From positions 1-9,469 of the forward strand of contig CANFZJ010000092.1 in NCBI GenBank assembly GCA_947451445.1: a DNA stretch of 9,469 bases. Direction: 5' to 3'. This document shows, piece after piece, positions 1-6,159 of this stretch (positions within the stretch are counted from its first letter, which is position 1; each line of letters begins with the position of its first letter). The notes under the pieces are model-generated. The model was given only the letters and a program-made list of their open reading frames with translations, was not told where the DNA came from and made no database searches. The DNA comes from Comamonadaceae bacterium. Lineage in GTDB: Bacteria > Pseudomonadota > Gammaproteobacteria > Burkholderiales > Burkholderiaceae_C. The position numbers and the translations under genes are program-made.

Positions 1-924
1 CAAGAGCACGGCCTGGAGAAGTCGCTGGACAACGTGCTGATCGAGAAATCGCAGCCCGCCATCCTGCGCGGTGAAAAGGTCAAGTTCATGGAAGTGGCGC
101 GCAACGTCAACCGCTCGCTGGGGGCTATGCTCTCGGGCGCGCTGACCAAGGTGCACCCCGAGGGCCTGCCCGACGACACCATCCGCATTCAGCTGGAAGG
201 CACGGGCGGCCAGTCCTTCGGCGCCTTCCTGGCCAACGGCATCACCCTGTACCTGATTGGCGATGCCAATGACTACACCGGCAAGGGCTTGAGCGGCGGC
301 CGGATTGTGGTGCGCCCCAGCATCGACTTCCGGGGCAACCCTACGCAGAACACCATCGTGGGTAACACGGTGATGTACGGCGCGACCAGCGGCGAATCTT
401 TCTTCAGCGGCGTAGCCGGGGAGCGTTTCGCGGTGCGTTTGTCGGGTGCCACCACGGTGGTCGAAGGCACGGGCGACCACGGTTGCGAATACATGACCGG
501 CGGCACGGCGTTGATTCTGGGCAAGACCGGCCGCAACTTCGCGGCAGGTATGAGCGGTGGCGTGGCCTATGTGTTTGATGAAGACGGCCAGTTCGCCAAG
601 CGCTGCAATATGTCCATGGTGTCACTCGAAAAAGTGCTGCCATCGGGCGAACAGCAGGGCATGGGCGTAGCCGACCAGTGGCACAACGGCCAGACCGACG
701 AAGCCCAGCTGAAAAAGCTGCTGGAAGACCACAACCGCTGGACCGGCAGCAAGCGTGCCCGCGACCTGCTGGACACCTGGACCGAATCGCGCGGCAAGTT
801 TGTCAAGGTGTTCCCGCTGGAGTACCAGCGTGCCCTGGGTGAGCTTCATGCGAAAAAAGTGGCTCTGGCGCAGGCAGCACCTGCACAGGCAGCTATCAAA
901 ACAGAAGCAGCTTCCGTGAAATAA
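1..924 (+). CDS. gltB: Glutamate synthase (NADPH) large/alpha subunit, C-terminal part (5' truncated by window edge)
   Basis: The frame is open from base 1, so the window holds only the last 307 residues of a protein that is normally about 1,500 residues long. An internal GTG at 34 is not the true start. The visible part is the C-terminal GXGXG beta-helix domain of the GltB family, with glycine-rich repeats such as GTGGQSFGAF, GKGLSGGRIVV and GTGDHGCEYMTGG. In this family the domain is structural and joins the amidotransferase and FMN/3Fe-4S synthase parts, which lie upstream of the window. The enzyme transfers the glutamine amide to 2-oxoglutarate, giving two glutamates. The last ~25 residues are Ala/Lys-rich and probably a disordered tail. 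It ends in TAA, 26 bases before gltD, so the two are almost certainly cotranscribed. Identity is strong because of the match and the adjacent gltD. Confidence 0.96.
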   Translation, partial: QEHGLEKSLDNVLIEKSQPAILRGEKVKFMEVARNVNRSLGAMLSGALTKVHPEGLPDDTIRIQLEGTGGQSFGAFLANGITLYLIGDANDYTGKGLSGGRIVVRPSIDFRGNPTQNTIVGNTVMYGATSGESFFSGVAGERFAVRLSGATTVVEGTGDHGCEYMTGGTALILGKTGRNFAAGMSGGVAYVFDEDGQFAKRCNMSMVSLEKVLPSGEQQGMGVADQWHNGQTDEAQLKKLLEDHNRWTGSKRARDLLDTWTESRGKFVKVFPLEYQRALGELHAKKVALAQAAPAQAAIKTEAASVK

Positions 925-950
925 AGCTTAAGTAAAGAATAGGATTAATC

Positions 951-2429
951 ATGGGAAAAGTCACAGGCTTTATGGAATACGGCCGGCTGGAAGAGGGCTA
1001 CAAGCCCGCAGCCGAGCGTTTGAAACACTACAAGGAATTTGTGGTCGGGCTGGATGAAAAGCAGGCCAAGGTCCAGGGCGCGCGTTGCATGGACTGCGGC
1101 ATTCCGTTCTGCAACAACGGTTGCCCGGTCAACAACATCATCCCGGACTTCAACGACTTGGTGTACCGGGGCGACTGGAAGAACGCCATCGAGGTGCTGC
1201 ACAGCACCAACAACTTCCCCGAGTTCACCGGCCGCATCTGCCCCGCACCCTGCGAGGCAGCCTGCACCTTGAACGTGGCTGGCGAAGCCGTGGGCATCAA
1301 GTCCATCGAACACGCCATCATCGACCGCGCCTGGGACGAGGGCTGGGTGCAGCCGCGCGTGGCCAAGCACAAGACCGGTAAAAAAGTGGCCGTGGTGGGC
1401 TCTGGCCCCGCAGGCCTGGCGGCGTCGCAGCAACTGGCCCGCGCAGGCCATGACGTGACCTTGTTCGAGAAGAACGACCGTGTGGGCGGCCTGCTGCGCT
1501 ACGGCATTCCCGACTTCAAGATGGAAAAGAGCCACATCGACCGCCGCGTGGCGCAGATGCAGGCCGAAGGCGTGACCTTCCGCACCGGTGTCATGGTCGG
1601 CGCAGCCAAAGACCCGCTGGGCAAGGACTCCAAGGTCACCAACTGGGCCAAGGAAACCATCACCCCCGAGCAGCTGCAAAAAGACTTTGACGCCGTGGTG
1701 CTGACCGGCGGTGCCGAGCAGTCGCGCGACCTGCCCGTACCTGGGCGCGAGCTGGACGGCATCCATTTCGCCATGGAGTTCCTGCCCCAGCAGAACAAGG
1801 TCAACGCGGGCGACAAGCTCAAAGGCCAGCTGCGCGCCGATGGCAAGAAAGTCATCGTCATCGGCGGTGGCGACACCGGCTCCGACTGCGTGGGCACCAG
1901 CAACCGCCACGGCGCGGTCAGCGTCACCCAGTTTGAGGTGATGCCGCGTCCGCCCGAAGAAGAAAACCGCCCCATGACCTGGCCCTACTGGCCGATCAAG
2001 CTGCGCACCAGCTCCAGCCACGACGAAGGCTGCGACCGCGAATTCGCCATCTCCACCAAGGAGTTCATCGGCGAAAAAGGCAAGGTCACCGGTCTGAAGA
2101 CCGTGCGCGTGGAGTTCAAGGACGGCAAGTTGGTCGAAGTTCCAGGTACCGAGGTGGTGATGGCGGCCGATCTGGTGCTGCTGGCCATGGGCTTCGTCAG
2201 CCCCGTGGCCAACATCCTGGACGCCTTTGGCATCGACAAAGACGCCCGTGGCAACGCCAAGGCCCACACCGACTTCACGGGCGGCTATGCCACCAACGTG
2301 CCCAAGGTGTTTGCGGCAGGCGACATCCGCCGGGGCCAATCGCTGGTGGTTTGGGCCATCCGCGAAGGCCGTCAGGCTGCGCGGTCAGTCGATGAGTTCC
2401 TGATGGGCTTCAGCGACCTGCCACGGTAG
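951..2429 (+). CDS. gltD: Glutamate synthase (NADPH) small/beta subunit
   Basis: This 492-residue protein feeds electrons from NADPH through FAD to GltB. The N-terminal Fer4_20-type domain has two cysteine clusters: C46, C49, C54 and C58 (CMDCGIPFCNNGC), then C97, C101 and C105 (CPAPCEAAC). These are the expected 4Fe-4S ligands. A first Rossmann motif, VVGSGPAG, lies near residues 148-155 (FAD). A second, VIVIGGGDTG, lies near 301-310 (NADPH). The C-terminal FAAGDIRRGQSLVVWAI near 454 is the conserved FAD-closing segment. The length is slightly above the E. coli protein (about 472), with extra residues in the middle. The ATG at 951 has a weak AGGA about 6 bases upstream and gives the expected MGKVTGF N-terminus. 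It follows gltB by 26 bases. All motifs are intact. A long antisense frame across this gene is a GC-codon shadow. Confidence 0.97.
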   Translation: MGKVTGFMEYGRLEEGYKPAAERLKHYKEFVVGLDEKQAKVQGARCMDCGIPFCNNGCPVNNIIPDFNDLVYRGDWKNAIEVLHSTNNFPEFTGRICPAPCEAACTLNVAGEAVGIKSIEHAIIDRAWDEGWVQPRVAKHKTGKKVAVVGSGPAGLAASQQLARAGHDVTLFEKNDRVGGLLRYGIPDFKMEKSHIDRRVAQMQAEGVTFRTGVMVGAAKDPLGKDSKVTNWAKETITPEQLQKDFDAVVLTGGAEQSRDLPVPGRELDGIHFAMEFLPQQNKVNAGDKLKGQLRADGKKVIVIGGGDTGSDCVGTSNRHGAVSVTQFEVMPRPPEEENRPMTWPYWPIKLRTSSSHDEGCDREFAISTKEFIGEKGKVTGLKTVRVEFKDGKLVEVPGTEVVMAADLVLLAMGFVSPVANILDAFGIDKDARGNAKAHTDFTGGYATNVPKVFAAGDIRRGQSLVVWAIREGRQAARSVDEFLMGFSDLPR

Positions 2430-2457
2430 GTCCGCAGGCTGCTGCGGGAGCAGGCAC

Positions 2458-2463
2458 TATAAT
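2458..2463 (+). promoter_or_regulatory. Candidate sigma-70 -10 box (TATAAT) upstream of the mla operon
   Basis: A perfect TATAAT lies in a short AT-rich island (about 2455-2500) within otherwise GC-rich sequence, 29 bases after the gltD stop. No good TTGACA-like element is seen 16-18 bases upstream, so a promoter here would rely on the -10 or an activator. Transcription would start near 2469-2472, inside the palindrome that begins 3 bases downstream. It is the best promoter candidate for the mla operon. The alternative is readthrough from gltBD. Confidence 0.5.
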
Positions 2464-2465
2464 TT

Positions 2466-2483
2466 ATACATTCGCGAATGTAT
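2466..2483. promoter_or_regulatory. 18-bp perfect palindrome, TetR/AcrR-like operator candidate
   Basis: ATACATTCGCGAATGTAT is its own reverse complement over all 18 bases, centred between 2474 and 2475. From memory, the core of the E. coli AcrR operator upstream of acrAB is ATACATTTGTGAATGTAT, which differs at two central positions. Lying 3 bases after a TATAAT box, it would cover the transcription start, a typical place for a repressor site. No TetR-family gene is in the window, so the regulator would act from elsewhere. The symmetry is seen directly; the regulator family is inferred. Confidence 0.55.
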
Positions 2484-2564
2484 GTTTATTTTGCCTGCTA
2501 CGACATTCCTAGGGACCATCCCTTATGATGCAAAAGCCGGAGACGTTCCGGCTTTTGTCTTTTT
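2470..2564 (+). ncRNA. Possible short terminated leader transcript (about 95 nt)
   Basis: If transcription starts just after the TATAAT at 2458 and stops at the terminator at 2531-2564, the product is an RNA of about 95 nt with a strong 3' hairpin and U-tail. That is the general architecture of a small RNA or an attenuated leader. There is no other support: no recognised RNA family and no conservation data. Confidence 0.2.
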
Positions 2565-2584
2565 ATGACCACCACCCCCTCTGA
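2511..2584 (+). other. Possible 19-codon leader ORF running through the terminator hairpin into mlaF
   Basis: AGGGA at 2511-2515 is followed 9 bases later by ATG ATG at 2525. The frame encodes MMQKPETFRLLSFYDHHPL and stops at TGA 2582-2584, 17 bases past the mlaF ATG and in a different frame. It translates the whole terminator hairpin. A translating ribosome would therefore melt the hairpin and could reinitiate at mlaF, which lacks its own Shine-Dalgarno site. The AGGGA can itself pair with TCCCT at 2519-2523 in a 5-bp, 3-base-loop hairpin. So short an ORF can easily arise by chance, and the peptide has no run of a regulatory amino acid. This is a hypothesis only. Confidence 0.2.
2531..2564 (+). 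terminator. Intrinsic (Rho-independent) terminator abutting the mlaF start codon
   Basis: The arms CAAAAGCCGGA (2531-2541) and TCCGGCTTTTG (2547-2557) form a perfect 11-bp stem with a 5-base loop, GACGT, followed by TCTTTTT (2558-2564). This is a canonical intrinsic terminator. It probably ends the gltBD transcript. However, the T-tract touches the ATG of mlaF at 2565, so any mRNA made from the upstream TATAAT must read through it. That suggests either attenuation or an unrecognised mla start downstream. The hairpin also fills the position where the mlaF ribosome-binding site would be. Confidence 0.85.
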
Positions 2585-3398
2585 CAACCTTGTAGAAATG
2601 AGCCAGCTGACCTTCGGGTACGGCGAGCGTGCGGTGCTGGACGGCATCACGCTGTCCATTCCGCGCGGCAAAGTGACTGCGCTGATGGGCGCGTCGGGCG
2701 GTGGCAAGACCACGGTGCTGCGCCTGATCGGCGGGCAAATCCAGGCGCAAAAAGGCGAACTGTTGCTGGATGGCAACAATGTGGCGACGTTCGACCAAGC
2801 CGCCTGGTACGCAGCCCGCCGTCGCATGGGCATGCTGTTCCAGTTCGGCGCGCTGTTTACCGACATGACGGTGTTTGACAACGTGGCTTTTCCGCTGCGC
2901 GAGCACACCGACTTGTCCGAAGAGCTGGTACGCGACATCGTGCTGATGAAGCTCAATGCCGTGGGCCTGCGCGGCGCGCGCGACCTGATGCCGAGCGAGG
3001 TGTCGGGCGGTATGGCCCGCCGCGTCGCCCTGGCCCGCGCCATCGCGCTCGACCCCGACCTGGTGCTGTACGACGAGCCGTTTGCCGGGCTGGACCCGAT
3101 TTCACTGGGCACCGCAGCGCGCCTGATCCGCGACCTGAACGACACCATGGGGCTGACCAGCATCATCGTGTCGCACGACCTGGATGAGACCTTCCGCATT
3201 GCCGACAAGGTGGTGGTGCTGGCCAACGGCAAAATAGTGGCCCAGGGCACGCCGGACGAGGTGCGCAACAGCACCGACCCGCTGGTCTACCAGTTCATCC
3301 ACGCCTTGCCCGATGGCCCGGTGCGCTTCCACTACCCCGCGCCTACGGTGGCGCAGGACTTTGGCGCTGGCCTGCAAGTACCCGGAGGCCCACGATGA
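2565..3398 (+). CDS. mlaF: Phospholipid ABC transporter ATP-binding protein MlaF
   Basis: This 277-residue cytoplasmic ATPase powers the MlaFEDB inner-membrane complex, which moves phospholipids between the inner membrane and the periplasmic carrier MlaC. The ATP-binding motifs are all present: Walker A GASGGGKT at 42-49, Q-loop LFQFGALFTDM, signature VSGGM at 146-150, Walker B LVLYDEP with D170 and E171, and switch histidine H204 (SHD). GALFTDMTVFDNVAFPLREHT and the PDGPVRFHYPA tail are typical of MlaF rather than of generic ABC ATPases. The ATG at 2565 matches the MlaF N-terminus (NLVEMSQLTFGYG aligns with E. coli NLVDMRDVSF). It has no Shine-Dalgarno site because a terminator lies directly upstream. 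A start at Met12 (2598) is possible but less likely. It is first in the mla operon and overlaps mlaE by 4 bases. Confidence 0.95.
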   Translation: MTTTPSDNLVEMSQLTFGYGERAVLDGITLSIPRGKVTALMGASGGGKTTVLRLIGGQIQAQKGELLLDGNNVATFDQAAWYAARRRMGMLFQFGALFTDMTVFDNVAFPLREHTDLSEELVRDIVLMKLNAVGLRGARDLMPSEVSGGMARRVALARAIALDPDLVLYDEPFAGLDPISLGTAARLIRDLNDTMGLTSIIVSHDLDETFRIADKVVVLANGKIVAQGTPDEVRNSTDPLVYQFIHALPDGPVRFHYPAPTVAQDFGAGLQVPGGPR

Positions 3399-4177
3399 GT
3401 TGGTACCAACCTGCAGACGTCGGCTTTGCGCTGCGTTCTAAATTGGCCGATATTGGCAATGCCAGCCGGTTATTTGTACGGCTGGTGGCGCTGTTCGGCC
3501 CCACGATGCGCCGGTTTAGCCTGGTGCGCGACCAAATCCACTTTTTGGGCAACTATTCGCTGGCGTTGATCAGCGTGTCCGGCCTGTTTGTCGGCTTTGT
3601 GTTGGGCTTGCAGGGGTATTACACCCTGCAGCGCTACGGTTCGTCGGAGGCCCTGGGCCTGCTGGTGGCCTTGAGTTTGGTGCGTGAACTGGGGCCGGTG
3701 GTCACCGCACTGCTGTTTGCCGGGCGTGCCGGTACGTCGCTCACGGCGGGCATTGGCCTGATGAAGGCGGGCGAGCAACTCAGCGCCATGGAACTCATGG
3801 CGGTAGACCCGGTGCGCCGTATTCTGGCCCCGCGCTTTTGGGCCGGGGTGATAACGCTGCCTTTGTTGGCGGCGCTGTTCAGCGCGGTCGGTGTGTTGGG
3901 CGGTTACGTCGTCGGCGTGGTGATGATCGGTATCGACGCCGGCTCGTTCTGGAGCCAGATGCAGGGCGGCGTGGATGTGTGGAAAGACGTGGGCAACGGC
4001 GTCGTCAAAAGCGTGGTGTTCGGTTTTACCGTCAGTTTTGTGGCGCTGCTGCAGGGCTTTGAGGCCCAGCCCACGCCCGAAGGTGTGTCCCGCGCGACCA
4101 CGCGCACGGTGGTAGTGGCCTCGCTGGCGGTGCTGGCGCTGGACTTCTTGCTCACCGCCACGATGTTCTCTATTTAA
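3395..4177 (+). CDS. mlaE: Phospholipid ABC transporter permease MlaE
   Basis: This 260-residue integral inner-membrane permease equals E. coli MlaE in length. Hydrophobic segments lie at about 54-74, 86-108, 150-180, 205-220 and 238-258. The family signature is clear: RELGPVVTALLFAGRAGTSLTAGIGLMKAGEQLSAMELMAVDP, spanning residues 97-139 and conserved in MlaE/YrbE/TGD1 permeases. It forms the dimeric membrane core on which MlaF, MlaD and MlaB assemble. Its ATG overlaps the mlaF stop as ATGA, and a strong GGAGG (3384-3388) sits 6 bases upstream, so translational coupling is likely. The next gene, mlaD, starts 9 bases after its TAA. Nothing is unusual. Confidence 0.96.
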   Translation: MSWYQPADVGFALRSKLADIGNASRLFVRLVALFGPTMRRFSLVRDQIHFLGNYSLALISVSGLFVGFVLGLQGYYTLQRYGSSEALGLLVALSLVRELGPVVTALLFAGRAGTSLTAGIGLMKAGEQLSAMELMAVDPVRRILAPRFWAGVITLPLLAALFSAVGVLGGYVVGVVMIGIDAGSFWSQMQGGVDVWKDVGNGVVKSVVFGFTVSFVALLQGFEAQPTPEGVSRATTRTVVVASLAVLALDFLLTATMFSI

Positions 4178-4186
4178 GGCAGTTTT

Positions 4187-4669
4187 ATGCAACGCTCCAA
4201 AAACGATATCTGGGTAGGCTTGTTTGTGTTGCTGGGCGCGGCAGCCTTGCTGTTCCTCGCCCTGCAGTCGGCCAATTTGCTGACGCTGAACTTCAAAACC
4301 GGTTACGCCGTCAGCGCCAAGTTCGACAACATCGGCGGGCTGAAACCCAAGGCGGCGGTGAAAAGCGCTGGGGTGGTGGTGGGCCGGGTGGAGAGCATCA
4401 CCTTTGACGACAAAACCTTCCAGGCCCGGGTCAGCCTGGCGATGGACCCGCAGTACGCCTTTCCCAAAGACAGCTCGTTGAAAATTTTGACCAGCGGCCT
4501 GCTGGGTGAGCAATACATCGGCATCGAAGCCGGTGCCGACGCTAAAAACCTGGCCGCAGGCGACACCATTGCGGCCACCCAGTCGGCCGTGGTGCTGGAA
4601 AACCTGATCAGCCAGTTCCTGTACAGCAAGGCTGCCGACGGCCCGCAAACACCGGCCGCCAAAAAATAA
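4187..4669 (+). CDS. mlaD: MCE-domain phospholipid-binding protein MlaD
   Basis: This 160-residue protein has one N-terminal membrane anchor (about 9-28, GLFVLLGAAALLFLALQ). A periplasmic MCE domain follows at about 38-116, with the family features AVSAKFDNIGGLKPKAAVKSAGVVVGRVESI and LLGEQYIGIE. MlaD forms a homohexameric ring on MlaE and receives or delivers lipid to MlaC. The segment VLENLISQFLY at 136-146 matches the C-terminal helix that lines the hydrophobic pore in E. coli MlaD. The tail after it is only about 14 residues, so the protein is shorter than the E. coli one (183). The ATG at 4187 follows an AAGG overlapping the mlaE stop (4176-4179), with about 7 bases of spacing. Confidence 0.96.
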   Translation: MQRSKNDIWVGLFVLLGAAALLFLALQSANLLTLNFKTGYAVSAKFDNIGGLKPKAAVKSAGVVVGRVESITFDDKTFQARVSLAMDPQYAFPKDSSLKILTSGLLGEQYIGIEAGADAKNLAAGDTIAATQSAVVLENLISQFLYSKAADGPQTPAAKK

Positions 4670-4672
4670 GGA

Positions 4673-4686
4673 TGGATTTCAATCCA
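4673..4686 (+). repeat. Small inverted repeat between Shine-Dalgarno and mlaA start
   Basis: TGGATTTCAATCCA can fold as a 5-bp stem (TGGAT/ATCCA) with a TTCA loop. It lies between AAGGA (4668-4672), which overlaps the mlaD stop, and the mlaA ATG at 4695. The linear distance from AAGGA to ATG is 22 bases, too long for a normal Shine-Dalgarno site. With the hairpin folded, the remaining spacing is 8 bases. The symmetry is seen directly; a role in initiation is inferred. Confidence 0.35.
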
Positions 4687-4694
4687 CGAACACT

Positions 4695-5417
4695 ATGAAA
4701 AATATAGCTAAATACGCAATCTCTACCTGCGCTGCAGGTGTTTTTTGCTTGATTGCAGGTTGCGCCTCTGGCCCACAAGCCAATCCACGCGACCCGCTGG
4801 AGCCGATGAACCGCAAAGTGGCCAGCTTCAACGAGCTGGTGGACAACGCGGTGGTCAAACCCGTCGCCAAAGGCTACGTCTACGTCACGCCCGCTTTGGT
4901 CCGCGAGGGCGTTGGCAACTTCTTCTCCAACCTCGAAGAGGTCTGGAACACCGCCAACAACGTGCTGCAGTTCAAGGGCCGGGCTGCCGCCGAGAGCTGG
5001 ATGCGCTTCAGTATCAATAGCGTCTTCGGTCTGGGCGGCATTTTTGACCTGGCCACCGACATGGGGTTGGAGCGCCACAAGGAAGACTTCGGCCAGACCC
5101 TGGGCGTATGGGGCGTGCCCACGGGGCCTTACCTGGTCCTGCCGCTGCTGGGCCCTTCCACGCTGCGCGATACGGCTGCGCTGCCGATAGATATGCAGGG
5201 CAGCATGCTGAATGCCGTGCCGCACTCGGGTGACCGCGACCGTTTGTATGGCCTGGGTTTGGTCGATAAGCGCGCCAGCCTGCTGCGGGCCAGCGCCCTG
5301 TTGGACGAGGCTGCGTTGGATAAATACACCTTTACCCGCGACTTCTACCTGGATGCGCGGCGCAGTGCGGTGTTTGATGGCAACCCGCCCGAACTCCCTG
5401 TCGATCCCGCCAAATAA
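4695..5417 (+). CDS. mlaA: Outer-membrane lipoprotein MlaA (VacJ)
   Basis: This 240-residue lipoprotein is the outer-membrane component that removes mislocalised phospholipids from the outer leaflet and hands them to MlaC. A lipoprotein signal peptide is evident, with lipobox LIAGC and Cys23 as the lipidated residue. The +2 residue is Ala, consistent with outer-membrane sorting. The VacJ hallmark DPLEPMNR is at 33-40, followed by the N-terminal helices, GRAAAESWMRFSINSVFGLGGIFDLA at about 95-120 and the conserved FGQTLGVWGVPTGPYLVLPLLGPSTLRD at 132-159. The length is close to E. coli MlaA (251). In E. coli the gene is unlinked from mlaFEDCB, whereas here it lies between mlaD and mlaC, giving a complete pathway in one operon. 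No Shine-Dalgarno site is at standard spacing; see the small inverted repeat just upstream. Confidence 0.96.
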   Translation: MKNIAKYAISTCAAGVFCLIAGCASGPQANPRDPLEPMNRKVASFNELVDNAVVKPVAKGYVYVTPALVREGVGNFFSNLEEVWNTANNVLQFKGRAAAESWMRFSINSVFGLGGIFDLATDMGLERHKEDFGQTLGVWGVPTGPYLVLPLLGPSTLRDTAALPIDMQGSMLNAVPHSGDRDRLYGLGLVDKRASLLRASALLDEAALDKYTFTRDFYLDARRSAVFDGNPPELPVDPAK

Positions 5418-5520
5418 ATGTAATTTTTAGCAAAGCCGAGGGCGCTGCAGTCTGCGCGTCAACCCTGGGGTCAGCTGTCCCATTATGGAAATGCGGGTTT
5501 TCCGCCAAGAGAAAGATCGT

Positions 5521-6156
5521 ATGAAGCGTCGTTTATTAGGCCAGTGGGCCGCCAGTGTGGTGTTCGCCTTGTCTGCCGTCACGTCGGTCAGCGTGTGGGC
5601 TGCCGATGAAGCGCCAGACGCCATCGTCAAGCGCATCTCCACCGACGTGCTGGACAGCATCAAGGCCGACAAGACCCTGCAGCAGGGCAACGTCACCAAG
5701 ATCATGGCCTTGGTCGATACCAAGATCATGCCCAGCGTCAACTTTCAGCGCATGACGGCATCTGCCGTCGGCCCCGGCTGGCGCCAGGCCACGCCCGAGC
5801 AGCAAAAGCGCTTGCAAGACGAGTTCAAGACCCTGTTGGTGCGCACCTACGCCGGTGCCTTGGCCCAGATCAGCGACCAACAGGTTGAAATGAAGCCCCT
5901 GCGCATGGCGGCAGACGACAAAGAGGTGCTGGTGCGCACCGAAGTCAAAGGCAAGGGCGACCCGATCCAGCTCGACTACCGGCTGGAAAAGACCCTCGGC
6001 GAAGGCGCGGGCTGGAAGATATTCAACCTGAACGTGCTGGGCGTCTGGCTGGTAGAAACCTACCGCAGCCAGTTTGCGAGCGAGATCAACGCCAAGGGCG
6101 TGGACGGCCTGATCGCCACGCTCGTCGCGCGCAACCAAGCCAACGCCAAGAAATGA
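5521..6156 (+). CDS. mlaC: Periplasmic phospholipid-binding protein MlaC
   Basis: This 211-residue protein (the same length as E. coli MlaC) shuttles phospholipid across the periplasm between MlaA and MlaFEDB. I chose the ATG at 5521 over the in-frame ATG at 5485. The 5521 start gives a classic Sec signal peptide (MKRR, hydrophobic core 9-24, cleavage after VWA27), and GAGAAAGA lies just upstream (5509-5516); the longer start would add a charged 12-residue extension. Family features include DTKIMPSVNFQRMTASAVGPGWRQATPEQQKRLQDEFKTLLVRTYAGAL (66-114) and WKIFNLNVLGVWLVETYRSQF (165-185), with KGVDGLIATL near the C-terminus. It follows mlaA by 103 bases, in which I see no convincing regulatory site. 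Confidence 0.95.
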   Translation: MKRRLLGQWAASVVFALSAVTSVSVWAADEAPDAIVKRISTDVLDSIKADKTLQQGNVTKIMALVDTKIMPSVNFQRMTASAVGPGWRQATPEQQKRLQDEFKTLLVRTYAGALAQISDQQVEMKPLRMAADDKEVLVRTEVKGKGDPIQLDYRLEKTLGEGAGWKIFNLNVLGVWLVETYRSQFASEINAKGVDGLIATLVARNQANAKK

Positions 6157-6159
6157 TGT

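Noticed and set aside
945..2339. 464-codon open frame on the minus strand across gltD
   Set aside because: The gltD frame has all expected motifs. The antisense product is rich in Ala/Gly/His/Val in the pattern expected from reading GC-rich codons backwards, with no recognisable domain.
2439..2453. CTGCT/AGCAG hairpin just after gltD as the gltBD terminator
   Set aside because: It is a 5-bp stem with no U-tract; the hairpin at 2531-2564 is far stronger.
3470..4648. 392-codon open frame on the minus strand across mlaE and mlaD
   Set aside because: It spans two well-supported genes, is very rich in Gln/His/Arg, and has no recognisable domain; it is a codon-bias shadow.
5465..5485. TGGG/CCCA hairpin in the mlaA-mlaC gap as a terminator
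   Set aside because: It has only 4 Watson-Crick pairs plus wobbles and no U-tract, and the genes on both sides belong to one pathway and strand.
5485..5520. Upstream in-frame ATG as the start of mlaC
   Set aside because: It would place 12 charged residues before a good Sec signal peptide. The ATG at 5521 gives a proper signal sequence and a closer purine-rich ribosome-binding site.
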